Below, one piece after another: positions 1 through 7,057 of a stretch of 9,798 bases of DNA. The DNA is taken from contig JAPUIR010000153.1 of the NCBI GenBank assembly GCA_027296805.1, positions 1-9,798 on the forward strand, read 5' to 3'. How positions within the stretch are numbered: position 1 is the stretch's first letter; the number at the start of each line of letters is the position of its first letter. Made by a program: the position numbers and the translations under genes. The notes below the pieces were generated by a model, which worked only from the letters and a program-made list of their open reading frames with translations, did not search any database and was not told the origin of the DNA. The DNA is from Chloroflexota bacterium. GTDB lineage: Bacteria; Chloroflexota; Dehalococcoidia; Bin125.

Positions 1-6
1 TGCCCT

Positions 7-34
7 CTGACGCAGACGCACACCCGGCTACGAT
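7..34 (+). promoter_or_regulatory. Candidate promoter of the first + strand unit
   Basis: A -10-like hexamer TACGAT (29-34) lies six bases before the ATG at 41. CTGACG (7-12), a 4/6 match to TTGACA, lies 16 bases upstream. No ribosome binding site precedes the ATG, so the transcript would be leaderless or nearly so. The same arrangement recurs at other genes in the window. Support is pattern matching only. Confidence 0.4.
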
Positions 35-40
35 GCGGGC

Positions 41-367
41 ATGCCAACGCCCGATTCCGACACGGAATGCACCGCTTGTCCCCCGCACGCGGAGCGCTGC
101 GCGCACTGGGGACCCTTCGTGGTGCGGCTGTATCCGCCCTCGAAGTGGGACGCAGCGCTGAGCCGGTGGGGGGTGGAGGGTCCGGGCGTGATCGACGTGG
201 AGCGGTCGCGGCGGGAGCGTGTGCCAAGAACATCGATGTCTCCGGCACACGCGTCGACCAACTCCGGGCGGCACGACAATCGGGACCATGCGCTGCTCGA
301 TTTTGAGTCGCGGGCGCAGGCGATGCGGCGTTACGAGGTGCCGACGCAACGACCCCAGGGAGGCTGA
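41..367 (+). CDS. Small hypothetical protein with an N-terminal Cys/His cluster
   Basis: This 108-residue ORF starts at ATG 41 and ends with TGA two bases before the lipoprotein gene at 370, so the two probably form one transcript. I do not recognise the family. The N-terminus carries C10, C13, H16, C20 and H22, spaced C-x2-C-x2-H-x3-C-x-H, which could hold a metal ion. A patch with aromatic residues and VVRLYPPSKWD follows, then a polar, arginine-rich C-terminal half with no predicted membrane segment. Third codon positions are mostly G or C in the first half, as in the neighbouring genes, but less so around residues 65-75. The putative -10 six bases before the ATG supports a real leaderless gene. 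A chance ORF in GC-rich DNA is not excluded. Confidence 0.5.
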   Translation: MPTPDSDTECTACPPHAERCAHWGPFVVRLYPPSKWDAALSRWGVEGPGVIDVERSRRERVPRTSMSPAHASTNSGRHDNRDHALLDFESRAQAMRRYEVPTQRPQGG

Positions 368-369
368 GG

Positions 370-876
370 GTGGGATGGAACGCGTTCTGGCTGGTGCCGC
401 TCGCCGTCGCGGGGCTGATGTTCGCCTGCGGGGGGACGGGGTCGCCGGAGGTCGAGGAGGCGCCGGGGACGGAGACAGCCGCTGAGCAGGAGGCGGAGGC
501 GGACGATCCAGCGACAGTTGACGACGAGCAGCCAGCCCCACTTCCGCCTGCGGGGGGCGCGACGGGCGACGTGGTCGGGGAGCGGGAATCGACGCTGATC
601 GCGGCGATCACGGATCACATCGAGGCGCTGAACGCGCTCGATCGGGAGGCGTTCGTCGGGCGCTTCATCGATGACTGCGGCGATGCCGCCGCGGCCGGAG
701 CGTTCTCGTACGCCTTCGCGGCGCCGCTGGTGGAAGCGGGCGCGGTCGTCAGGAGCGACTTTGAGTCGATCGTGTTCCTGGACGGCGACCGGGCCGAGGT
801 GATCTACGGGTCGACACTGCCCGGCGATCTCTGGGTGGTACGCGACGAGGTGTGGTGGATCAGCACGTGCTCGTGA
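370..876 (+). CDS. Lipoprotein with C-terminal NTF2/SnoaL-like domain
   Basis: This 168-residue protein starts at GTG 370, just after the stop of the preceding ORF; the ATG at 375 is in another frame. Residues 1-20 look like a lipoprotein signal: a hydrophobic stretch ending LMFA-C20, an imperfect lipobox, with an n-region oddly lacking Lys or Arg. An acidic, Pro/Ala-rich linker (about 25-70) follows, as expected for a surface-tethered lipoprotein. Residues 72-168 resemble the NTF2/SnoaL-like fold: a first helix with DHIEALNALDREAF, then beta strands ending in LWVVRDEVWWISTC. C103 and C167 could form a disulfide outside the membrane. Such domains serve as small-ligand binding or calcium-channel inhibitor-like modules, so no reaction can be assigned. 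The lipoprotein call is moderately sure and the fold plausible. Confidence 0.7.
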   Translation: MGWNAFWLVPLAVAGLMFACGGTGSPEVEEAPGTETAAEQEAEADDPATVDDEQPAPLPPAGGATGDVVGERESTLIAAITDHIEALNALDREAFVGRFIDDCGDAAAAGAFSYAFAAPLVEAGAVVRSDFESIVFLDGDRAEVIYGSTLPGDLWVVRDEVWWISTCS

Positions 877-899
877 TAGTGCGGGACAGACCGGCGCCG

Positions 900-905
900 T
901 AAGCT
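900..905 (+). promoter_or_regulatory. Candidate leaderless -10 element of the first MFS gene
   Basis: TAAGCT (900-905) lies nine bases before the GTG start at 915. No Shine-Dalgarno-like sequence is present, and no convincing -35 is seen. The spacing would place the transcription start at or next to the GTG. Confidence 0.35.
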
Positions 906-914
906 GCGCTCCTC

Positions 915-2228
915 GTGTCTGCCCCCGTGGACCCCCGCCCCCGGACCCCAATCGCCGCCCGCTTCCTGCCGTCGCGGTACTACTACGGCTGGTATATAGC
1001 AATCGCGATGTCGCTGGTGATGATGGCGGGGGTGGGGGTGGGCTTCTACGGCTTGGCGGTGTTCTTGAAGCCGCTGCAGGACGCGCACGGCTGGTCGAAT
1101 ACGGCCGTGAGCGGCGCGACGGGGGCGTATTTCGTGATCTCGGGGGTCGTGACGGCGCTGGTGGGGCCGTATGTGGACCGTCGGGGGCCGATCCCGTTCC
1201 TGGTGGCGGGCTTGATTCTGACGGCGCTGGCGACGGCGTTGGTGGGGCTCGTGGACACGCTGTGGCAGCTCTACCTCGTGTATACGTTGTTGGCGCTGGG
1301 ATTCGGGCTGGCGGGCGGGGTTTCGATGAACGCGATCATGACGCGCTGGTTCGTGCGACGGCGGGCGCAAGCGATGAGCATCTCGTCGACAGGGATCTCG
1401 GTGGCGGGGGTGATACTGCCGCCGTTGGGCGCGGTCCTGATCGCGGCGGGCGGCTTGGAGCTCACCGCGCCGATCTTCGGCCTCGTGATCGCGCTGTCCG
1501 TCCCGATCGTGGTGCTGGTGATGGTCTGGGATCCGTCGCAGATGGGGCTGCGGCCGGATGGCCGCGAGCCTCCGCCCAAGGACGCGACCGAGGGCGGAGC
1601 GCTGAGCGACCTGGTGCAGCGGCGGCGCTGGTCGATCCGAGAGGTGACGCGGACGGCGCCATTTTGGGCGGTCGTGATCGCCTTCACGCTGGTCTTGATG
1701 TCGCAGACGGGGTTCCTGATCCATCAGATCGCGTTCTTGGAGGAGCGCATGGGTTCGCGGACGGCCGCGTCGTTGGCGTTGAGCACGGCGGCGTTCGGCA
1801 GCATCGTGGCGCGGCTGGTGGTGGGGACGTTCGCGGATCGGCTGAACAAGCGGCGGCTGACGGCAGGGCTGTTCGTGCTGCAAGGGACGGCGGTGCTGCT
1901 GCTGACGTTCATCGAGAACGACGCGACGACGTACCTGTTCACGCTCCTGTTCGGATTCACGTTCGGGAACGTGTACATGATGCAGTCGTTGCTGGTGGGG
2001 GAGATCTTTGGCTTGGTGTCGTTCGGGACGGTGTTCGGCTTGGTCTCTTTCGCGGGGCAGACCAGCAGCGGCCTGGGCCCTCTGCTGGTGGGCCTGCTGG
2101 AGGATTCGACGGGGAGCTACACGATCCCGTTCACCGTGACGGCGCTGGTCACCTTCGTAGGAGCGCTGATCGTTTTGCGAGCGCGGCCGGTTCCGGTACG
2201 CAGGCCAGCGCCAGGGGTCAGGCGCTAG
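915..2228 (+). CDS. MFS transporter, monocarboxylate/oxalate-porter-like
   Basis: This 437-residue inner-membrane protein, read from GTG 915, has the twelve hydrophobic segments of the major facilitator superfamily. The first helix starts with the YYYGW motif (residues 22-26) common in the monocarboxylate porter and oxalate/formate antiporter branch. The loop between helices 2 and 3 carries a degenerate motif A, G84-PYVDRRG, and its second-half equivalent GTFADRLNKRR occurs around residue 305. A central cytoplasmic loop (about 200-245) includes DPSQMGLRPDG, which is also seen in the second MFS protein at 4550. The C-terminal tail is short and arginine-rich. The likely role is proton-coupled uptake or export of a small organic acid; the substrate cannot be told. 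The gene converges with the YbaK-type gene and shares its final CTAG. A GTG start without a ribosome binding site fits a leaderless mRNA. Confidence 0.9.
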   Translation: MSAPVDPRPRTPIAARFLPSRYYYGWYIAIAMSLVMMAGVGVGFYGLAVFLKPLQDAHGWSNTAVSGATGAYFVISGVVTALVGPYVDRRGPIPFLVAGLILTALATALVGLVDTLWQLYLVYTLLALGFGLAGGVSMNAIMTRWFVRRRAQAMSISSTGISVAGVILPPLGAVLIAAGGLELTAPIFGLVIALSVPIVVLVMVWDPSQMGLRPDGREPPPKDATEGGALSDLVQRRRWSIREVTRTAPFWAVVIAFTLVLMSQTGFLIHQIAFLEERMGSRTAASLALSTAAFGSIVARLVVGTFADRLNKRRLTAGLFVLQGTAVLLLTFIENDATTYLFTLLFGFTFGNVYMMQSLLVGEIFGLVSFGTVFGLVSFAGQTSSGLGPLLVGLLEDSTGSYTIPFTVTALVTFVGALIVLRARPVPVRRPAPGVRR

Positions 2229-2740
2229 AAGGCGATACCGAGGTCTTCGATGAACTCGAGGTTGGGGACCTTGTGGAGTTCCGTGGGCCGGAGCTTGAGT
2301 TTGGAGGAGCGGCTGCCGCCACCAACCCAGATGTATTCGAGGTCCATGAGGGGGCGGTCGACGTAGATGGGGAGTTGGTCGGGCAGGGCGAAGATGGTGA
2401 CGCCACCGATGAGCATGCCGGTGAGGTCGCGGGTCTCGTCGGCGGAGGCGAAGGAGACCTTGCGGGCGCCCATCAGTTTGCGGACGCGCTTGTTGACGTC
2501 GAGCTTGCTGGTGGCGGCGACGACGCAGGCGACGTAGTCCTTGGGCTCTTTCTTGGTGGCGACGACGATGGTGTTGCCGGAGGCGGCAGGGGCGATGCCG
2601 TAGTGCTCGCAGAATTGGGCGGTGTCGGCGAGGTCGGGGTCGCAGGGCATGACCTCGTAGGCGATGCCGCGGGCGTCCATCCAGGCGTGGACTTGGGTGT
2701 CGATGTTCTCGAAGTCGAGTGGGCTCAGGAGAACCTCCAT
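2225..2740 (-). CDS. YbaK/ProX-type aminoacyl-tRNA deacylase domain protein
   Basis: This 171-residue protein matches the YbaK/EbsC/ProX fold, whose members hydrolyse mischarged aminoacyl-tRNA in trans as proofreading factors. Visible features are the N-terminal helix with HAWMDARGIAYE, the strand GNTIVVATKKEPKDYVACVV (about 55-74) with the conserved lysines, the segment TSKLDVNKRVRKLMGARKV (78-95), the glycine loop LTGMLIGGVTIFAL (106-119), and a terminal GGGSRSSKLKL stretch. Length agrees with single-domain members. ATG 2740 is preferred over longer readings because the fold begins there and a -10-like TAGTCT lies four bases upstream. The upstream extension would overlap the divergent GMC gene. 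The tRNA specificity (Cys-tRNA-Pro or another) is not visible. It ends in CTAG overlapping the stop of the MFS gene. Confidence 0.85.
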   Translation of the reverse strand: MEVLLSPLDFENIDTQVHAWMDARGIAYEVMPCDPDLADTAQFCEHYGIAPAASGNTIVVATKKEPKDYVACVVAATSKLDVNKRVRKLMGARKVSFASADETRDLTGMLIGGVTIFALPDQLPIYVDRPLMDLEYIWVGGGSRSSKLKLRPTELHKVPNLEFIEDLGIAF

Positions 2741-2753
2741 CGGTAGACTACCG
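2741..2753. promoter_or_regulatory. Palindromic bidirectional -10 element between divergent genes
   Basis: The 13-base inverted repeat CGGTAGACTACCG contains TAGACT (2744-2749) on the + strand and TAGTCT (2750 down to 2745) on the - strand, both fitting TAnnnT. On the - strand the ATG of the deacylase gene follows after four bases, implying a leaderless mRNA. On the + strand the GMC gene ATG is about 40 bases away, behind a strong ribosome binding site. One symmetrical element could serve both genes, or a dimeric regulator could bind the palindrome. Confidence 0.45.
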
Positions 2754-2778
2754 CCAGTCATTAGGCAGCGCCGGGCCG

Positions 2779-2785
2779 AAGGAGG
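2779..2785 (+). promoter_or_regulatory. Ribosome binding site fixing the GMC gene start
   Basis: AAGGAGG at 2779-2785 stands four bases before ATG 2790 and decides this start over the in-frame upstream ATG at 2664, which would add 42 residues unrelated to the family and overlap the divergent gene. Confidence 0.75.
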
Positions 2786-2789
2786 AGGC

Positions 2790-4325
2790 ATGGAGTACGA
2801 CGAGATCATCGTGGGGGCGGGATCGGCGGGGGCGGTGCTGGCGGCGCGCTTGTCGGAGGATCCAGATCGCACGGTGCTGCTGCTGGAGGCGGGGCCGGAT
2901 TACGCGTCGATCGAGGAGATGCCGGACGACCTGCTCAAGCCTTGGGTGTCGTGGGCGGATCACGATTGGGGCTTCGAGGCGGAGGCGGCGCCGGGACGTA
3001 CGATCAAGCTGCACCGGGGCAAGGTGGTGGGGGGATCGTCGGCGGTGAACGGGACGATCGCGCTGCGGGGCGTGCCGGGCGACTTCCAAGCCTGGGTCGA
3101 TCAGGGTAACGACGAATGGTCGTGGGAGAAGGTGCTGCCGGCTTACCGACGCTTGGAGAGCGACCCGGAGGGGGGCGACTTCCACGGCACCAATGGCCCG
3201 ATCCCGATCGAGCGGCCGGAGCCGGCAGAGTGGCAGCCGATCCAGCGGGCGTTCCATGAGGCGTGTCTGGCGCTGGGGTATGCGGACGTCGTCGATCACA
3301 ACCTGCCGGATGCGACGGGGGTGGGGTCGTGGCCGCGCAACCGCGAACACGGGAACCGGGTTTCGACCAACATGGGCTATCTGGTGCCTAACCGAGGCCG
3401 CCTCAACCTGACGATCCGGGCGGAATGTCTGGTCAACCGGGTGATCGTGGAGGACGGCGTGGCGGTCGGGGTGGAGGTGGAGAGCGGCGGGGAGCTGCAG
3501 GAGGTGAGAGGGAAGCGGATCACGTTGTCGGCGGGAGCGCTGGTGTCGCCCGCGATTCTGCTGCGCTCGGGGATCGGTCCGGCGGAGAAGCTGGAGCCGC
3601 ACGGGATCGGGCAGGTGCTGGATCTGCCGGGGGTAGGCGAGAACCTCGTCGATCACTTCAGCGTGGGCGTGCAGGCGGTGCCCAAGGAGGGGACCCCGCA
3701 CGATGTGAGCGTCGTGACGGAGGTAGGGCTGCGTTATACGGCGGAGGGGTCGGATCAGTTCAACGATATGCAGTTGGCGGTGTCGACGATCTTCGACCGG
3801 GAGCAGGTGCGGGGGCTGACGGACCATCCGCGCCGAAGCGGGGCGACGTTCGGGGTAGGAGCGGTGGTGCAGCGCACGCGGTCGCGGGGGCGGTTGACGT
3901 TGCGCAGCGCCGATCCGCACGAGCAGCCGCAGCTCGATATGCACTACGCGACCGACGCGGAGGACATGCGGCGCCTGATCGAGGGGGCACGGCTGTCGTG
4001 GCGGGTGATGCACGGGCCGGAGATGGCGCCGTTCGTGGAGGAGATCATCGCGCCGAGCGCGGAGGTGATCGCGTCCGACGAGCTGCTGGCGGAGTACATC
4101 CGCGCTACGACGAGTACGACCTGGCATGTGACAGGGACGTGCCGGATGGGACCCGCAGACGATGTGCTGGCGGTGGTCGATCAGTACGGGCAGGTGCGGG
4201 GGATCGCGGGGCTGCACGTGGCGGACGCGTCGATCATGCCAGACATCGTGTCGTGCAACACCAATCTGACCTCGATCATGATCGGCGAGCGGGTAGCGGA
4301 GTGGCAGCGAGACGGGACGGGCTGA
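2790..4325 (+). CDS. GMC-family FAD-dependent oxidoreductase (choline/alcohol dehydrogenase-like)
   Basis: This 511-residue flavoprotein belongs to the glucose-methanol-choline family, which oxidises alcohols to aldehydes or acids. The N-terminal FAD-binding site shows G9-x-G11-x2-G14 and E33 of LLLEAG. GMC signature 1 lies around R76-GKVVGGSSAVNG and signature 2 is GALVSPAILLRSGIG (about 250-265). The catalytic histidine is H446 in TTWHVTGTCRMG; its usual Asn/His partner is in CNTN (N490/N492) near the end, followed by the IMIGERVA motif that closes the FAD fold. All active-site residues are present and length is typical. No signal peptide is seen, so it should be cytoplasmic, passing electrons to oxygen or a carrier. 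Substrate is unknown. It sits between two MFS porters, which suggests uptake and oxidation of an organic alcohol. Confidence 0.93.
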   Translation: MEYDEIIVGAGSAGAVLAARLSEDPDRTVLLLEAGPDYASIEEMPDDLLKPWVSWADHDWGFEAEAAPGRTIKLHRGKVVGGSSAVNGTIALRGVPGDFQAWVDQGNDEWSWEKVLPAYRRLESDPEGGDFHGTNGPIPIERPEPAEWQPIQRAFHEACLALGYADVVDHNLPDATGVGSWPRNREHGNRVSTNMGYLVPNRGRLNLTIRAECLVNRVIVEDGVAVGVEVESGGELQEVRGKRITLSAGALVSPAILLRSGIGPAEKLEPHGIGQVLDLPGVGENLVDHFSVGVQAVPKEGTPHDVSVVTEVGLRYTAEGSDQFNDMQLAVSTIFDREQVRGLTDHPRRSGATFGVGAVVQRTRSRGRLTLRSADPHEQPQLDMHYATDAEDMRRLIEGARLSWRVMHGPEMAPFVEEIIAPSAEVIASDELLAEYIRATTSTTWHVTGTCRMGPADDVLAVVDQYGQVRGIAGLHVADASIMPDIVSCNTNLTSIMIGERVAEWQRDGTG

Positions 4326-4382
4326 GCAACGTCGAGGCTCTTGCCCCGCAAGACGCCGACAGGCTGGAGCGAGCGGGACCGC

Positions 4383-4388
4383 TAGACT
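4383..4388 (+). promoter_or_regulatory. Candidate -10 element before the second MFS gene
   Basis: TAGACT (4383-4388) is the same hexamer as the + strand -10 at 2744-2749. No clear -35 is seen at the expected distance. Transcription from about 4395 would give a leader of 115-155 bases, depending on the start codon of the MFS gene. Confidence 0.35.
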
Positions 4389-4394
4389 GAGGCC

Positions 4395-4549
4395 GCGCCA
4401 GCAGTGGTCGCACGGCTTTGGCCGTCGTGGTCGCTTCGGTGATGACTTTGGTCATCGATCCGGGCGGTCGCTGCGGCAGGCGCCTGCGTACCCGTCCAGG
4501 AGGATCGGCAATCAACGTTGAACGGCGTCCGGGGATCACGCTGAGTCCG
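4395..4549 (+). promoter_or_regulatory. Structured 5' leader of the second MFS gene
   Basis: This gap between the GMC gene and the MFS core contains two exact inverted repeats: GATGAC-tttg-GTCATC (4441-4456) and the 12-base palindrome GCAGGCGCCTGC (4476-4487). A good ribosome binding site AGGAGG follows at 4498-4503. The reading frame of the MFS gene stays open through it from TTG 4418, but the encoded residues do not resemble an MFS N-terminus, so I read it as untranslated leader. No known riboswitch class is recognised. Confidence 0.35.
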
Positions 4550-5911
4550 GTGCAGCGGGTGCGGGCGGCCGGACACCCGCGCGACTTCTTCTACGGCTGG
4601 CGCATCGTGGGCGCGGGCATGGTCGTGCAGATGCTGATCAGCGCTCTGATGATGCAGTCGTTCGGGGCGTACGCGGCGATCCTGCGGGATGAGTTCGGTT
4701 GGTCGAAGACGCTGTTCTCGTTCGCGTTTTCGATGACGCGGGTGGAGAGCGGGATGTTGGGGCCGATCCAAGGCTGGCTGATCGACACGCTGGGGCCGCG
4801 CGCGATGATGCGCGCCGGGTTCGTGCTGCTGGGCGTGGGGATGATGCTGTTCAGCCAGATCGACACGCAGTGGAACTTCTTCCTGTTCTACTTCCTCATG
4901 TCGCTGGGGGCGAGCCTGGCGGGCTTCATGACGCTGACGACGGCTGTCGTGAACTGGTTCGAGCGCAGAAGGGCACTCGCGATCTCGATAATGGGGATCG
5001 GGATGGCGATCGGCGGGCTGCTGGTGCCGCTGGTGGTGTTGTCGCTGGAGGAGCTGGGCTGGAGGGAGACGGCGTTCGGGTCGGGGGTGTTGCTGATGGC
5101 TCTGGGGCTACCGCTCTCGCAGGTGGTGCGGACGCGGCCGGAGGACATGGGCTTGCGGGTCGATGGGGTGGGGCGCGTGAGAGCGAGCGTCGGCGCGGAG
5201 GGATCGGACGCGGCGGAGGATGCGGGGGACTATACGGCGCGGGAGGCGCTGCGGACGAGTGCGTTCTGGTACCTCTCACTGGGGCACGCATCGGCGCTGT
5301 TGGTGGTGGGAGCGGTGATGGTGCATCTGGTGCTGTACGTGAACGAGCAGCTGGGCTATTCGTTGAGCACGGCCGGGCTAGTGATCGCAGCGATGACGGC
5401 CGCGCAGATCGTGGGGATGCTGCTGGGCGGCGTGCTGGGCGATCGCGTAGAGAAGCGGGTGATCCTGGTGGTGGCGATGCTGGCCCATGCGGTGGCGCTG
5501 CTCGTGCTGGCCTGGTCGTCGACGCTGTGGCTGGTGTTCGTGTTCGCGGTCCTGCACGGCACGGCCTGGGGCGCGCGCGGGCCGCTGACGCAAGCATTAC
5601 GAGCGGACTACTTCGGGCGGACGTCGTTCGCGAAAATCATGGGCTTCTCGTCGGTGATCATGATGGTGGGGATGACGCTGGGGCCGATCGTGGCGGGGGT
5701 GCTGGCGGACGAGACGGGGAGCTACCGCACCGGCTTCACGGTGCTGGCGATCGCGGCGGGGATCGGGTCGATCTTCTTCGTGCTGGCGCGGCCACCGCGG
5801 CGGCCTGGTGAACCGGTGGAGGCCCGTTCCAACGCGCCGTCTATGGTCGAGCCGGCGGCCAGCGAAAGAACGACACAGCCAGCGCCCGGAGGTGCTGGGC
5901 TGCGATCTTGA
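4550..5911 (+). CDS. MFS transporter, second monocarboxylate-porter-like paralogue
   Basis: This is about a 453-residue major facilitator protein. It opens with HPRDFFYGWRIVGAGM, equivalent to the YYYGW opening of the porter at 915, and shares the central-loop signature RPEDMGLRVDG with it, so the two are paralogues of one branch. Motif A relatives are GWLIDTLGPR after helix 2 and GGVLGDRVEKR in the second half. Hydrophobic segments account for twelve helices, and the C-terminal tail is hydrophilic. The start is uncertain. GTG 4550 keeps the family core; TTG 4418 and ATG 4442 are in frame but add atypical sequence. An ATC at 4511, seven bases behind AGGAGG, is a non-standard possibility. Position after the GMC oxidoreductase, on the same strand, suggests a shared substrate pathway, which is inference. 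The substrate is unknown. Confidence 0.88.
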   Translation: MQRVRAAGHPRDFFYGWRIVGAGMVVQMLISALMMQSFGAYAAILRDEFGWSKTLFSFAFSMTRVESGMLGPIQGWLIDTLGPRAMMRAGFVLLGVGMMLFSQIDTQWNFFLFYFLMSLGASLAGFMTLTTAVVNWFERRRALAISIMGIGMAIGGLLVPLVVLSLEELGWRETAFGSGVLLMALGLPLSQVVRTRPEDMGLRVDGVGRVRASVGAEGSDAAEDAGDYTAREALRTSAFWYLSLGHASALLVVGAVMVHLVLYVNEQLGYSLSTAGLVIAAMTAAQIVGMLLGGVLGDRVEKRVILVVAMLAHAVALLVLAWSSTLWLVFVFAVLHGTAWGARGPLTQALRADYFGRTSFAKIMGFSSVIMMVGMTLGPIVAGVLADETGSYRTGFTVLAIAAGIGSIFFVLARPPRRPGEPVEARSNAPSMVEPAASERTTQPAPGGAGLRS

Positions 5912-5940
5912 GCGGCCGGCGTCGCGAGAGAGGCGTGGAA

Positions 5941-5970
5941 TTGCTGCATAGTAGCCGGGCACCGTAGCCT
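5941..5970 (+). promoter_or_regulatory. Candidate promoter of the aldo/keto reductase operon
   Basis: TTGCTG (5941-5946) and TAGCCT (5965-5970) are separated by 18 bases. Transcription would begin some 30 bases before the ribosome binding site GAGGAG (5999-6004) of the reductase gene. Confidence 0.4.
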
Positions 5971-6010
5971 TGGGCTGTCGAAGCGGATCCGCGTAAGCGA
6001 GGAGATGTGC

Positions 6011-7057
6011 ATGCGCTATCGCAAGGTCGCGAACTCCGACGTCACCGTGTCCGAGGTGGGATTCGGGGTGTGGACGGTGGCGACGTCGTGGTGGGGGGAG
6101 CACACGGACGCGAGCGCGGTGAGCCTGATGCGCGAGGCGCGCGATCTTGGGATCACGTTCTTCGACACGGCGGATACGTACGGCAACGGTCGCGGTGAAA
6201 CGCTGCTGCGAGACGCGTTCCCCGGCGGGGAGCGCTCCGACGTCGTGATCGCGACGAAGTTCGGCTACGACTGGAAGAACCGTCCCACGGAGGCCGCCGC
6301 GGGGCACCAAGAAGCGCCGCAGCGCTGGGACGTGTCGTTCTTGGAGAACTCGTTGCACGAGTCGCTGGAGCGGCTGGGCAGCGACTACATCGACATTTGG
6401 CAGTTCCACAATCCGCGCATGGATGCGCTGGAGCAGGACGACGTCTGGCACTTTCTGCAACGGGTGAAGCAGGAAGGCAAGGTGCGCGCGATCGGGGTGG
6501 CGCTGGGGCCGGCGATCGGGTGGCTGGAAGAGGGTGTCTCGGCGCTGGAGGAGCGGGGCGCGGACGTGGTGCAGATCATCTACAACGCGCTGGAGTTGGA
6601 TCCGGGGCGGGACTTGATCGCGGCAGCGGAGCGGGCGGGAGCGTCGCTGCTGGTGCGAGTGCCGCACTCGTCGGGGATGCTGGAGGGGCGCTACACGAAG
6701 GACACGGTGTTCGAGAAGAGCGACCATCGCAGCCACCGGCCGGAGGCGTGGCTGACGAACGGGCTGAAGAAGATCGAGCAGCTCGACTTCCTGATGCGCG
6801 ATGACGCGACGCTGGGCCAGGCGGCGCTGCAGTTCTTGATGCGTACGCCGGCGATCGTGAGTTCGCTGCCGAACATCTATGACCGCGAGCAGCTGTTGGA
6901 GTTCGGAGCGGCGTGCGAGACGCCCGCGATCGATGAGGAACAGTACGCGCGCGTGGCAGCGATGTTCGACGACAATTTCGGGCTGGAGCGAGAGCGGGAG
7001 GCGGGGGTGGCGGCGGAGAACCGGACGTCGGACGAGATCAAGGCTTCGACGTCGTGA
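6011..7057 (+). CDS. Aldo/keto reductase
   Basis: This 348-residue cytoplasmic NAD(P)H-dependent oxidoreductase has the (beta/alpha)8 barrel of the AKR superfamily. The catalytic tetrad is complete: D52 and Y57 in FFDTADTYGNG, K83 in ATKFG, and H133 in IWQFHNP. The N-terminal MRYRKVANSDVTVSEVGFG is typical of the YghZ/TAS-like branch. Later segments such as GKVRAIGVA and the nucleotide-binding LMRTPAIVSSLPNI are in the expected order. ATG 6011 is chosen over ATG 6005 because GAGGAG at 5999-6004 is then six bases upstream; it would abut the earlier ATG. The last 25 residues form a charged tail. Its stop overlaps the GTG of the chlorite dismutase-like gene by four bases (GTGA), so the two are probably translationally coupled. 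The carbonyl substrate is unknown. Confidence 0.92.
   Translation: MRYRKVANSDVTVSEVGFGVWTVATSWWGEHTDASAVSLMREARDLGITFFDTADTYGNGRGETLLRDAFPGGERSDVVIATKFGYDWKNRPTEAAAGHQEAPQRWDVSFLENSLHESLERLGSDYIDIWQFHNPRMDALEQDDVWHFLQRVKQEGKVRAIGVALGPAIGWLEEGVSALEERGADVVQIIYNALELDPGRDLIAAAERAGASLLVRVPHSSGMLEGRYTKDTVFEKSDHRSHRPEAWLTNGLKKIEQLDFLMRDDATLGQAALQFLMRTPAIVSSLPNIYDREQLLEFGAACETPAIDEEQYARVAAMFDDNFGLEREREAGVAAENRTSDEIKASTS

Noticed and set aside
804..1883. A long - strand ORF opposite the first MFS gene
   Set aside because: The composition (Arg, Gln, His) is that of an antisense reading of a membrane protein gene, and no start signal is seen.
2741..2872. N-terminal extension of the YbaK-type protein up to 2872
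   Set aside because: The extra 44 residues overlap the divergent GMC gene and its ribosome binding site and do not belong to the YbaK fold.
2748..4217. A 489-codon - strand ORF opposite the GMC gene
   Set aside because: It is the antisense shadow of a well-supported gene. Its product is Arg/His/Pro-rich with no family resemblance, as expected from GC-rich codon bias.
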